A stretch of DNA of 42,668 nt from Corynebacterium sp. (GTDB taxonomy: Bacteria > Actinomycetota > Actinomycetes > Mycobacteriales > Mycobacteriaceae), in assembly GCF_012837295.1 (NCBI RefSeq), contig NZ_DURI01000053.1, positions 1 through 42,668 of the forward strand. The letters are read 5' to 3'. Shown here piece by piece: positions 1 through 8,391 of this stretch. The notes beneath the pieces were generated by a model. The model was not told the origin of the DNA, did not search any database, and saw only the letters and a list, made by a program, of their open reading frames with translations. The position numbers were made by a program, and so were the translations under genes. How positions within the stretch are numbered: the first letter of the stretch is position 1; each line of letters begins with the position of its first letter.

Positions 1-1824
1 CTGCTGCTCGGCGCGTCGACGTTCGTGCCCGGCGCGCTGACCGGCCTGTTCCGGCATCGCCGCCTCGGCATCGGTCTGCTCATGACCATCAGCGCCATCG
101 GCGCCGTCCTCCTCGGGTACGTCGCCGAGGCCGCGGCCCTGGCGTTCCTGTACTCCATCTCGGAGGCTCTCGAGGACAAGGCGATGGACCGCGCCCGCCG
201 CGGCCTGCGTTCGCTGCTCTCCCTCATCCCCGACACGGCGACGGTGATCGACCCGGATTGCGGTTCGCGCCGCACCATCCCCGCGCGCGAGATCCGTCCC
301 GGCATGCGGTTGGCGGTGCCCGCGGGTGGGCGGGTGCCCACGGATTCTTTGCTTGACGACGCTTACGCCACCGTCGATTCCTCATCCGTGACGGGCGAGT
401 CGATCCCCGTGGAGGTCGCCGCCGGCGACGAGATCATGGCCGGCGTCATCGCGGTCGGCGCCCCGATGACGGTGACGGCGACCGCGCCCGGCGACGACAA
501 TTCCCTGACCGCCGTGGTGCGCCTGGTCGAGGACGCCCAGGCGGAGAAGGGCGACCGCGCCCGCATCGCCGACCGCATCGCCCGGCCATTGGTGCCCGGC
601 GTGCTCGTGCTGGCGGCGGTCGTGGCGATCATCGGTTCCCTGCTCGGCGATCCGGTCGAGTGGATCACCCGGGCCCTGGTGGTGCTGGTGGCCGCCTCCC
701 CGTGCGCGCTGGCCATTTCGGTGCCGGTGACCGTGATTTCGGCCATCGGCGCGGCCAGCCGCTTCGGCGTCGTGGTGAAGTCCGGTGCCGCGTTCGAGCG
801 GCTCGGCGCGATCGGCCGCGTCGCCATCGACAAGACAGGCACCCTGACCCGCAACGAACCGACGGTCACCGCCGCCATCGCGTCGAAGCCCATGCGCGAG
901 CGGGGCGTCACCGCCGATGACGTCCTGGACTGTGCGGCGGCCCTGGAACGGCATTCGACGCACCCCTTGGCCGCCGCCATCACGGCGGGAGCTCTCCGAC
1001 GGGAGGCCGGAACACCCGGGGCCGACGGCGCCACCGAACGAGTCGATGCGGCCGAACGAGCGGCCACCACCGAACCCCCGATCGCGGTCGATGTGCGGGA
1101 ACGTGCGGGCACGGGACTGACGGGCACCGTCGGGGGCACGGCCATCGCCGTCGGCAGCCCGCGCAACCTCGACCCCGGCGATCTCCGCGACGAGGTGCAC
1201 CGGCTCGAAGCCGACGGCAACACCGTGGTCGTGGTCCACCGGGACGGCGAACCCGCGGGCATCATCGCCGTGCGCGATGAACTGCGCCCCGAAGCCGCCG
1301 AGACCGTCGCCGCACTCGAGCGCGCCGGCATCGGCGTCACCATGCTCACCGGCGACAACCGCCGTGCCGCGCATGCGCTGGCAAAGCAGGTCGGCATCGG
1401 CGACGTCCGCGCCGAACTGGCCCCGCGCGACAAATCCGATGCCGTGACGGAGCTGGCCGCCGCCGGGCACGGCCGCGGCCAGGGCGTCGCCATGATCGGC
1501 GACGGCATCAACGACGCGCCCGCGCTGGCCTCGGCCGACATCGGCATCGCCATGGGCGCCACCGGCTCCGATGCCGCCGTCGAGTCCGCCGACGTTGCGT
1601 TCACCGGCCATGACCTGCGGTTGCTGCCCAAGGCTCTGGAACATGCCCGCCGCGGCCGCCGGATCATGGAGCAGAACATCGGCCTGTCCCTGCTCATCAT
1701 CGTGGGGCTGCTGCCGCTGGCACTGACCGGCGTCCTCGGCCTGGCGGCGGTGGTGTTCATCCACGAAGTCGCGGAAGTGGTGGTCATCCTCAACGGGCTC
1801 AGGGCGGCGAAGGCGAAGATCTGA
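1..1824 (+). CDS. heavy-metal/cation-transporting P-type ATPase (5' truncated by window edge)
   Basis: Frame open from base 1; DKTGTLT phosphorylation motif, SPCAL transmembrane motif, GDGINDAPAL hinge. Confidence 0.95.
   Translation: MLLGASTFVPGALTGLFRHRRLGIGLLMTISAIGAVLLGYVAEAAALAFLYSISEALEDKAMDRARRGLRSLLSLIPDTATVIDPDCGSRRTIPAREIRPGMRLAVPAGGRVPTDSLLDDAYATVDSSSVTGESIPVEVAAGDEIMAGVIAVGAPMTVTATAPGDDNSLTAVVRLVEDAQAEKGDRARIADRIARPLVPGVLVLAAVVAIIGSLLGDPVEWITRALVVLVAASPCALAISVPVTVISAIGAASRFGVVVKSGAAFERLGAIGRVAIDKTGTLTRNEPTVTAAIASKPMRERGVTADDVLDCAAALERHSTHPLAAAITAGALRREAGTPGADGATERVDAAERAATTEPPIAVDVRERAGTGLTGTVGGTAIAVGSPRNLDPGDLRDEVHRLEADGNTVVVVHRDGEPAGIIAVRDELRPEAAETVAALERAGIGVTMLTGDNRRAAHALAKQVGIGDVRAELAPRDKSDAVTELAAAGHGRGQGVAMIGDGINDAPALASADIGIAMGATGSDAAVESADVAFTGHDLRLLPKALEHARRGRRIMEQNIGLSLLIIVGLLPLALTGVLGLAAVVFIHEVAEVVVILNGLRAAKAKI
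351..361 (+). repeat. GCTTGACGACG word (GCTTKRCGACG family)
   Basis: exact 11-mer. Confidence 0.9.
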
Positions 1825-1987
1825 CTCCCGGGTGCCGGGCATCACCCGGCCCGAGGGAATACCCTTCACCGGGCCCGGGTTATATGGGGTTGGCCGTTCG
1901 CGGCCGCGCGGCAACCCCCGCACCCGCCCCTGGGCCGGTTCCCGGATCAATGCCCCGCCTGCCTCCACCCCCGACAGGAGCCCTCCC

Positions 1988-3886
1988 GTGAATTATCTCG
2001 CCAGGATCCTCGGCACCACCAAGGTGCTGTGGCCCTTCTACGTGGGCATCGTCATCAGCTCGATCGGCACCGCGATCGCCTCGCTGGTCAGCCCGTTCTT
2101 GATCCGCGACGCCACGGACACCATCGTCGACGCCATCGGTGCCGGTGACCCGGACACGGTCGCCCGCGCGGTGACGGCGATCGTCTGGTTGGCCATCGGC
2201 CTGCTCATCGCGGACCTGGTGCAGACGGTCGTGCACAACATAGGCGGCTACCTCGGCGACGTGATGACCTCCCGCATGCGCGAGATTCTGTCCACCCGCT
2301 ACTTCGCCAAGCTCCTGTCGCTGCCGCAGCGCTACTTCGACGACCAGGTCACGGGCACCATCATCGCCCGCCTGGAACGGTCGATCACCAACGTCACGCA
2401 GTTCCTGCAGTCGTTCTCCAACAACTTCTTCCCCATGCTGCTCACCGTCTTCGCGGTGCTCGGCATCACCGGTTGGCACTACTGGCCGCTGGCGCTGCTG
2501 CTGGCGACGGTCTTCCCCACCTACATGTGGCTGACCACGCTGACGTCGAAGCGCTGGCAGAAGATCGAGGGCAAGAAGAACGAGCAGGTCGACATCGCCG
2601 GCGGCAGGTTCGCCGAGGTCGTCGGCCAGGTCAAGGTCGTCCGCTCCTTCACCGCCGAGGTCCGCGAGGTCGATGATTTCGCCGGCCATTACGACCGCAC
2701 CGTGGGCCTGACCCGCGAGCAGTCGTCGTGGTGGCACCGCATGGACGCCCTGCGCGGCGGCCTGCTCAACCTCATCTTCTTCGGCATCTACCTGCTGCTG
2801 TTCTTGCGCACGCTCCACGGAGACTTCACCATCGGCACCATGGTCATGCTCATCCAGCTGGTGAACATGGCCCGTCAGCCGGCGATGATGATGAGCTTCC
2901 TCGTCGACGCCGCGCAGCGCGCCGTCGCCGGTTCCCGCGACTACTTCGACGTCATGGCGCTCGAACCGGAGGCGTCCGCGCCGAAGGAACTCGTCGCGGC
3001 CGCCGCCACCGACGGCGGCGGAAACGCAAGCGCCGGGTCGTCGTCAAGCGAGGGCGAGGACGGCGCGGCAGCCCGCACCGCCCCGGCCCGCCTGGCCCCG
3101 CCCGCCGACGGCTCGCCCGTCATCGATCTGGACGACGTGTCCTTCGCGTACGAGGAGGGCAACCCGGTCCTCGAGGGCGTGACGTTCACGGCCGGGCGCG
3201 GCGAGAAGGTCGCGCTCGTCGGTGAATCCGGCGGCGGCAAGTCGACGCTGGTCAATCTCCTGCTCGGCTTCTACCAGCCCACCGACGGCACGCTGAAGGT
3301 GTGCGGCGCCGACGTGCGCGACGTCGACATGGACGAACTGCGCAATTCGGTCGGCGTGGTGTTCCAGGACGCGGCGCTGTTCTCCGGCACCATCCGCGAG
3401 AACATCGCCTACGGCCGGCCCGACGCCACCGACGCCCAGATCGAGGACGCCGCGCGCCGCGCCAACGCCGACGGGTTCATCCGCCGCTTCCCCGACGGCT
3501 ACGACACCACGATCGGCGAGCGCGGCCTGAAACTGTCCGGCGGGCAGAAGCAGCGCGTGGCCATCGCGCGGGCGATCCTCAAGGACGCTCCGGTGCTGCT
3601 GCTCGACGAGGCGACCTCCGCGCTGGACACCAAGGCCGAGCGCGAGGTGCAGCGCGGCCTGGAGAAGCTCATGGAGGGCCGCACGACGGTCATCATCGCC
3701 CACCGTCTGTCGACGATCTCGAACGTCGACACCATCGTCACCCTCGACCGGGGCCGCGTCGGCGAGGTCGGCTCCCCCGCCGAGCTGGCGGTGTCCGGCG
3801 GCATCTACGCCGAGCTGCTCAAGCTCACCGCGTCGGCGTCGGCGGCCGATCGCAAGCGCCTGAAGAAGTACGGCCTGGAGGTCTAG
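1988..3886 (+). CDS. ABC transporter, fused permease/ATP-binding half-transporter
   Basis: Six-TM region then Walker A GESGGGKST, LSGGQKQRVAIARA, LLLDEATSALD; GTG start after GACAGGAG preferred over the upstream start of the ORF track. Confidence 0.93.
   Translation: MNYLARILGTTKVLWPFYVGIVISSIGTAIASLVSPFLIRDATDTIVDAIGAGDPDTVARAVTAIVWLAIGLLIADLVQTVVHNIGGYLGDVMTSRMREILSTRYFAKLLSLPQRYFDDQVTGTIIARLERSITNVTQFLQSFSNNFFPMLLTVFAVLGITGWHYWPLALLLATVFPTYMWLTTLTSKRWQKIEGKKNEQVDIAGGRFAEVVGQVKVVRSFTAEVREVDDFAGHYDRTVGLTREQSSWWHRMDALRGGLLNLIFFGIYLLLFLRTLHGDFTIGTMVMLIQLVNMARQPAMMMSFLVDAAQRAVAGSRDYFDVMALEPEASAPKELVAAAATDGGGNASAGSSSSEGEDGAAARTAPARLAPPADGSPVIDLDDVSFAYEEGNPVLEGVTFTAGRGEKVALVGESGGGKSTLVNLLLGFYQPTDGTLKVCGADVRDVDMDELRNSVGVVFQDAALFSGTIRENIAYGRPDATDAQIEDAARRANADGFIRRFPDGYDTTIGERGLKLSGGQKQRVAIARAILKDAPVLLLDEATSALDTKAEREVQRGLEKLMEGRTTVIIAHRLSTISNVDTIVTLDRGRVGEVGSPAELAVSGGIYAELLKLTASASAADRKRLKKYGLEV
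3039..3049 (-). repeat. GCTTGACGACG word
   Basis: exact 11-mer on minus strand. Confidence 0.9.
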
Positions 3887-3917
3887 CGGGCGGCGCCGGG
3901 AAGCTGGGCGGGCCGCC

Positions 3918-4076
3918 CTACGCGGCGCGGCCGGCCCAGGACACGAGCTCGTTGCCCAGGATTTCGGGGCGGCGGGGGCCGTCGTAGGCGAAGAGCGTGA
4001 CGTAGTCGGCGAAGGTGAACGCGTCGGCGGCTGCGTCCTGATGCTGGGCGGCGGGGGCGGCCAGTGCGGCGGTCAT
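3918..4076 (-). CDS. small hypothetical protein (52 aa)
   Basis: MTAALAAPAAQHQDAAADAFTFADYVTLFAYDGPRRPEILGNELVSWAGRAA; plausible codon usage, no recognised family. Confidence 0.5.
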   Translation of the reverse strand: MTAALAAPAAQHQDAAADAFTFADYVTLFAYDGPRRPEILGNELVSWAGRAA

Positions 4077-4116
4077 GGCTGGGAGTCTCCGGGAATTCGT
4101 GTGCGGGCTGTCTTTC

Positions 4117-4127
4117 GCTTTGCGACG
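4117..4127 (+). repeat. GCTTTGCGACG word, intergenic
   Basis: exact 11-mer. Confidence 0.9.
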
Positions 4128-4461
4128 AGTACGTCCGCGCGACAACCGCAGGAGCCCGGAAGGGGCGCGCTAGGGTCGCGGCGCGGACGGGTGACAGCAA
4201 CACATCGAGGGCGACGGAACCGCACGATGAGTGTTCGCGTGGACCATCGGGTGCTCCCTTCCGTCGATGTGGCGTTCCCGGGCCGGATTCCCCGGCGGGT
4301 GGCCGGGGTCGTCCCCGGCGGCTAATGAACAACTTAGTCTATTTCGGGGCCCGCACCAACCCCCTCCCCCGAAAAATTCAGCGTGAATCGAATCACGCCC
4401 CTGCGGTGGCGTAGGAGCGCGGGCGCTCCGGCGCGTCACTCCCCGCTGCCGTGCGGGAGCG

Positions 4462-5409
4462 TCACGGCCGCGGCACGAGGTAGCGGCCGGCCGCCGGCAC
4501 CGCTTCGACGGTGACGGGTAGGAGGGCCATGACGTCCCCGTCGGCGTAGGCGCGGTGCCCGCCGACGCCGAGAAACTCGACGCGCGCGCTGCGGGTGCGG
4601 TGGACGGTGACTTCGTCGACCTCGACGTGCTCGCCGGTGAAGACCTTGGAAAACGTCAGCGCCGCTTTAGTCCGCGACGCGCGGCCGACCACCGTGACGT
4701 CGAGAAGCCCATCCGAGTGGTCCGCGGTCGGGCAGATCTTCATCCCGCCGCCGTAACTGCGGGTGTTGCCGAACGCGGCCAACGTCACCGGATCGTCGAG
4801 CACCGTGCCATCGTCGAGGGTGATGCGGAACGGCAGCGAGTGGAAGTTGAGGAACTCCGCGACGATGGCCAGGTTGTACCGCATCCGCCCGTGGGGCCAG
4901 GTCATCGAATTCACCCGGTCCGAAACCAGGGAGTCGAACCCCGAGCACATGACGGTGCCGAACCAGCGCGACGTCCCGTCGTCGGCCGTGATCCGCCCGA
5001 GGTCGGTGGTGATGGCGAAACCGTCGGCGACCACGTCGGCCGCCGCTTCCGGCGAACTGGGCAGGTGGTACTCGCGGGCGTGGTCGTTGCCCGTGCCGGC
5101 CGGGATGATCCCCAGCGGGAGACCGGTGCCCGCCTGCACCTGCAGCGCGAGGTTGATCATGCCGTCGCCGCCGACCACCACGAGGGCGTCGACGCGCTCA
5201 TCGGCGGCAACTTCGGCCAACAGATCGCGGGAAGCCGCCTCATCGCGGCCCTGCACCGCCACGACCGACACGCCCCGTTCCGTGAGGCGCGCCATCGCCC
5301 GCTCGGCGGCGTGCGAGGCGCAGCCGTGACCCGCACGCGGGTTCGTCACCAGCGCAACGGCGCCGACGTCGACCCAGCCCATGGGGTACTTCTCGCGATC
5401 GAAACTCAC
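4462..5409 (-). CDS. diacylglycerol kinase / lipid kinase family protein
   Basis: VTNPRAGHG, VVGGDGMINLALQ, GIIPAGTGNDHARE motifs; GTG start overlaps upstream stop by 4 nt (GTGA). Confidence 0.93.
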   Translation of the reverse strand: MSFDREKYPMGWVDVGAVALVTNPRAGHGCASHAAERAMARLTERGVSVVAVQGRDEAASRDLLAEVAADERVDALVVVGGDGMINLALQVQAGTGLPLGIIPAGTGNDHAREYHLPSSPEAAADVVADGFAITTDLGRITADDGTSRWFGTVMCSGFDSLVSDRVNSMTWPHGRMRYNLAIVAEFLNFHSLPFRITLDDGTVLDDPVTLAAFGNTRSYGGGMKICPTADHSDGLLDVTVVGRASRTKAALTFSKVFTGEHVEVDEVTVHRTRSARVEFLGVGGHRAYADGDVMALLPVTVEAVPAAGRYLVPRP

Positions 5410-7040
5410 GGCACCAGTGTGCCAGGATTCATGATCCCCGCGGGGTCGATCGCCGTTTTGATGCCGCGCAAGATGGCGACGCCGACGTCGCCGATCTCGT
5501 CCGCCAGGTACGGCAGGTGGTCCGAACCGACCGCGTGGTGATGGGTGATCGTCCCGCCGCCGTCGACGATCGCCCGCGACGCCGCGTCCTTCGTCGCCCG
5601 CCACTGGCCCCGCGGATCCTCCGACTGGGCGGCGACGACGGTGAAGTACAGCGATGCGCCGGTGTCGTAGACGTGGCTGATGTGACACAGCACGAACGCG
5701 GGCGCAGGCGCCAGCGCCGAGGTCACGGCCTCGGCGACCGAGGCATGCAGCGCCGGGATGTTCGACCAGGTGGTCGCGGTTTCCAGGGTTTCGCACAATG
5801 CCCCGGCGTCGATGAGCGCGTCGCGCAGGACCGGAGCGCCGAAGCGGCCGTGCTCCCATGCCCGGGCGGGCTCCTCCCCGAGGGAGCGGCCGCCGTGCGC
5901 CTCGAGGATCGCCCTGGTCCGGGCCATTCGCGCCTCGACGTCGGAATCCGCTCCGGCGTCGCCCGGCCCCTCGTACATCGTGATGCACAGGCAGCCCGGA
6001 TCGAGGTCAACCTCCCCGATGCCGTCGGTGGCTCCCGCCAGGTTGACCATGGTCTCGGATTCGTCGGAAAGCCTGATCACCGTCGGTCCCGCGCCGAGCT
6101 GCGCGACCTCGCGCAATCCCGCCGCGCCGGCCGCGAAATCCGGGAAACGGTACGCCTCGTGGCGGACGACCTCCGGGGCGCGGTGCACGCGCACCCGCAC
6201 CTTCGCGATCACCCCGAACGCCCCCTCCGACCCCAGGAACACCTCGCGCAGGTCGGGCCCCGCGGCCGATGCGGGGGCGCGGCCGGTGTCCGCGATCCCG
6301 GTGGGCGTGACGACGGTCAGCCCGCGCACCATGTCGTCGAAACGCCCGTACCCCGCGGAATCCTGGCCGGAGGAGCGCGTCGCCGCATAGCCGCCGATGG
6401 TGGCGTAGGGGAAGGACTGGGGGAAGTGCCCCAAAGACCAGCCCTTCTCCCCCAGCAAGCGCTCGGCCTCCGGACCCGTGAGGCCGGCGCCGAGGGTGAC
6501 CTCCCCCGACACCTCGTCGAGGTCCTCGACGTCGCGGAACCGCGCCAGATCCACGGAGATCACCGCGCCGTGGCGGCCACGTTCGGGGTTGACGCCGCCG
6601 ACGACGGAGGAGCCGCCGCCGAATGGCACGACGGCGATGCCGCGCTCGGAACACAGCTCCAGCACGGCGAGGATTTCCTCCGCCGACCCCGGGGCGACGC
6701 AGACGTCGGGGGCCTCGATGACATCGCCCGAGCGCCAATCCAGCAGGTCGAGATACGACTTCCCCCGGGCCCGACCCAAACGCTGGTCACGGTCGGATGA
6801 AACAGCCCCGGCGCCCACGATGTTCTCCAGCGCCGCACGGTCGTCGTCGTCAAGCATGGGCTCGGACAACCGCACATCCGCGAGCTCCGGGCGCGACCCG
6901 GAGTCCGGATTCAGGCCGAGGAAATTCGACAGCAGGCCACGGGTGCCCCGGCCCAGCGGGCGCGCCTCTTCCGGGGTACCCCACAGGAAGGGGTGCATCG
7001 GCGGGACGGGGACGGGCTGCGGAGAGCCGGCGTCGGTCAT
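5406..7040 (-). CDS. FAD-binding oxidase, alkylglycerone-phosphate synthase-like
   Basis: VVPFGGGSSVVGGV FAD-binding motif, GGYAATRSSGQDSAGYGRFDDMV, THHHAVGSDHLPYL typical of the family. Confidence 0.9.
   Translation of the reverse strand: MTDAGSPQPVPVPPMHPFLWGTPEEARPLGRGTRGLLSNFLGLNPDSGSRPELADVRLSEPMLDDDDRAALENIVGAGAVSSDRDQRLGRARGKSYLDLLDWRSGDVIEAPDVCVAPGSAEEILAVLELCSERGIAVVPFGGGSSVVGGVNPERGRHGAVISVDLARFRDVEDLDEVSGEVTLGAGLTGPEAERLLGEKGWSLGHFPQSFPYATIGGYAATRSSGQDSAGYGRFDDMVRGLTVVTPTGIADTGRAPASAAGPDLREVFLGSEGAFGVIAKVRVRVHRAPEVVRHEAYRFPDFAAGAAGLREVAQLGAGPTVIRLSDESETMVNLAGATDGIGEVDLDPGCLCITMYEGPGDAGADSDVEARMARTRAILEAHGGRSLGEEPARAWEHGRFGAPVLRDALIDAGALCETLETATTWSNIPALHASVAEAVTSALAPAPAFVLCHISHVYDTGASLYFTVVAAQSEDPRGQWRATKDAASRAIVDGGGTITHHHAVGSDHLPYLADEIGDVGVAILRGIKTAIDPAGIMNPGTLVP
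6845..6855 (-). repeat. GCTTGACGACG word
   Basis: exact 11-mer on minus strand. Confidence 0.9.
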
Positions 7041-7047
7041 GGGACAC

Positions 7048-7053
7048 AGCTTA
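7048..7053 (-). promoter_or_regulatory. putative -10 (TAAGCT) for leaderless transcript of the FAD oxidase
   Basis: TAAGCT-N7-ATG on minus strand. Confidence 0.55.
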
Positions 7054-7095
7054 GATTCCCGCCCGAACACGGTTGACGGAGACCCCGAAGATGCA

Positions 7096-7111
7096 TAGAC
7101 CCCTCTGTCTA
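7096..7111. promoter_or_regulatory. McbR-type operator TAGAC-N6-GTCTA
   Basis: TAGACCCCTCTGTCTA upstream of aecD; perfect match to the published C. glutamicum McbR motif. Confidence 0.85.
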
Positions 7112-7131
7112 CTTTGCGGGCCGGCCGGGTG

Positions 7132-7137
7132 TATGGT
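7132..7137 (+). promoter_or_regulatory. putative -10 (TATGGT) for leaderless aecD transcript
   Basis: TATGGT-N7-ATG. Confidence 0.55.
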
Positions 7138-7144
7138 GAGCCGC

Positions 7145-8302
7145 ATGCCTGACGTGACCTTCCCCGACATCGCCACCCTGCGCGCCCGCGGCACCCTGAA
7201 GTGGACGGCCTACCCGGAGGACGTGCTGCCCCTGTGGGTCGCCGAATCCGACGCCGCCACCTGCCCCGCCGTCCTCGACGCCGTGCGCGAAGCCGTCGAC
7301 CGCGAGTACTTCGGCTACCCGCGCCGCAGCGTCGCCGATCTCGCCGACGCCACGTCCGACTGGTACGCCGACCACTACGGCTGGCGCCCGTCCCCCGACC
7401 GCATCCACCCCGTCGCCGATGTCGTGCGCGGCGTGACCCTGGCCGTTCGGTACCTGACCCGGCCCGGCTCCGCGATCGTTCTGCCGGTGCCGGCGTACAT
7501 GCCCTTCTTCGAGGTCGGGCCCGCCGCCGACCGCGACATCGTGCACGTGCCCACGCTTTCCGACGGCCCCGATCCCGCCGCGGTGGAAAAGGCCTTCGCC
7601 GGCGGCGCCGGCAGCCTGATCCTGTGCAACCCGAACAACCCGCTGGGCTTCACGTTCACCGCCGAGCGCATCGCCGAACTCGCCGACATCGCCGCGAAGT
7701 ACGGCGCGCGCATCATTTCCGACGAGATCCACGCCCCCGTGGTCCTCGACGGCCGTCACGTCCCCGCCGCCTCGGCGTCCGCAACCGCCGAGGCCGTGAC
7801 CATCACCGTCACCGCCACCTCGAAGGGCTGGAACACCGCCGGGCTGAAGTGCGCGCAGATGATCCTCAACGAGTCCGACGACGAAACGTGGCGCGGCCTG
7901 GCCCACGTGATCAAGGAGGGCGTGTCCACCCTGGGCATGGTGTCCGCCACCGCCGCCTATCGCGACGGCGGCGCCTGGCTCGAGGAGTTCAAGGACGTCC
8001 TGCGCGCCAACCTGGACGTCATCGAGCGCCGCCTGCCGGAGGTCGCCCCCGGTGCCGTGCTCGACCGGCCGCAGGCGTCCTACCTGGCGTGGATCGACTT
8101 CCGCGGCGTCGAGGGCATCGTCGACCGCGACGGCAATCCCGTGGAGCCGCAGAAGTGGCTGCTGGACAACGCGAAGGTGGCCCTCAACCCCGGCCCCGCG
8201 TTCGGCGAGGGCGGTGAGGGCCACGTCCGGCTGAACTTCGCCACCTCCCCCGAGATTCTCGGGGAGGCGCTGGACAGGATCGGCGCGGCGCTGGCGAAGT
8301 AG
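7145..8302 (+). CDS. aecD: cystathionine beta-lyase / C-S lyase, MalY-PatB-type PLP aminotransferase
   Basis: LKWTAYPEDVLPLWVAESD, FGYP, CNPNNPLG, DEIHAP, TATSKGWNTAGLKCAQ; closely resembles C. glutamicum AecD from memory. Confidence 0.92.
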   Translation: MPDVTFPDIATLRARGTLKWTAYPEDVLPLWVAESDAATCPAVLDAVREAVDREYFGYPRRSVADLADATSDWYADHYGWRPSPDRIHPVADVVRGVTLAVRYLTRPGSAIVLPVPAYMPFFEVGPAADRDIVHVPTLSDGPDPAAVEKAFAGGAGSLILCNPNNPLGFTFTAERIAELADIAAKYGARIISDEIHAPVVLDGRHVPAASASATAEAVTITVTATSKGWNTAGLKCAQMILNESDDETWRGLAHVIKEGVSTLGMVSATAAYRDGGAWLEEFKDVLRANLDVIERRLPEVAPGAVLDRPQASYLAWIDFRGVEGIVDRDGNPVEPQKWLLDNAKVALNPGPAFGEGGEGHVRLNFATSPEILGEALDRIGAALAK

Positions 8303-8313
8303 ACCCACGACGC

Positions 8314-8353
8314 GATTCAACCCCCGGGAGCGGAAGCTCCCGGGGGTTGAATC
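8314..8353. terminator. bidirectional intrinsic-terminator-like hairpin between convergent genes
   Basis: Perfect 18-bp stem GATTCAACCCCCGGGAGC/GCTCCCGGGGGTTGAATC with GGAA tetraloop. Confidence 0.85.
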
Positions 8354-8391
8354 ATGGGGGGCGACTTCGAAGGGCCCGCCAGTTTCGGGGT

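Noticed and set aside
382-1968. 528-aa and 476-aa minus-strand ORFs opposite the P-type ATPase
   Set aside because: Low-complexity antisense frames; the plus strand has unambiguous ATPase motifs.
4170-4439. 89-aa minus ORF in the long intergenic region
   Set aside because: Biased composition, no RBS or recognisable domain, unlikely coding.
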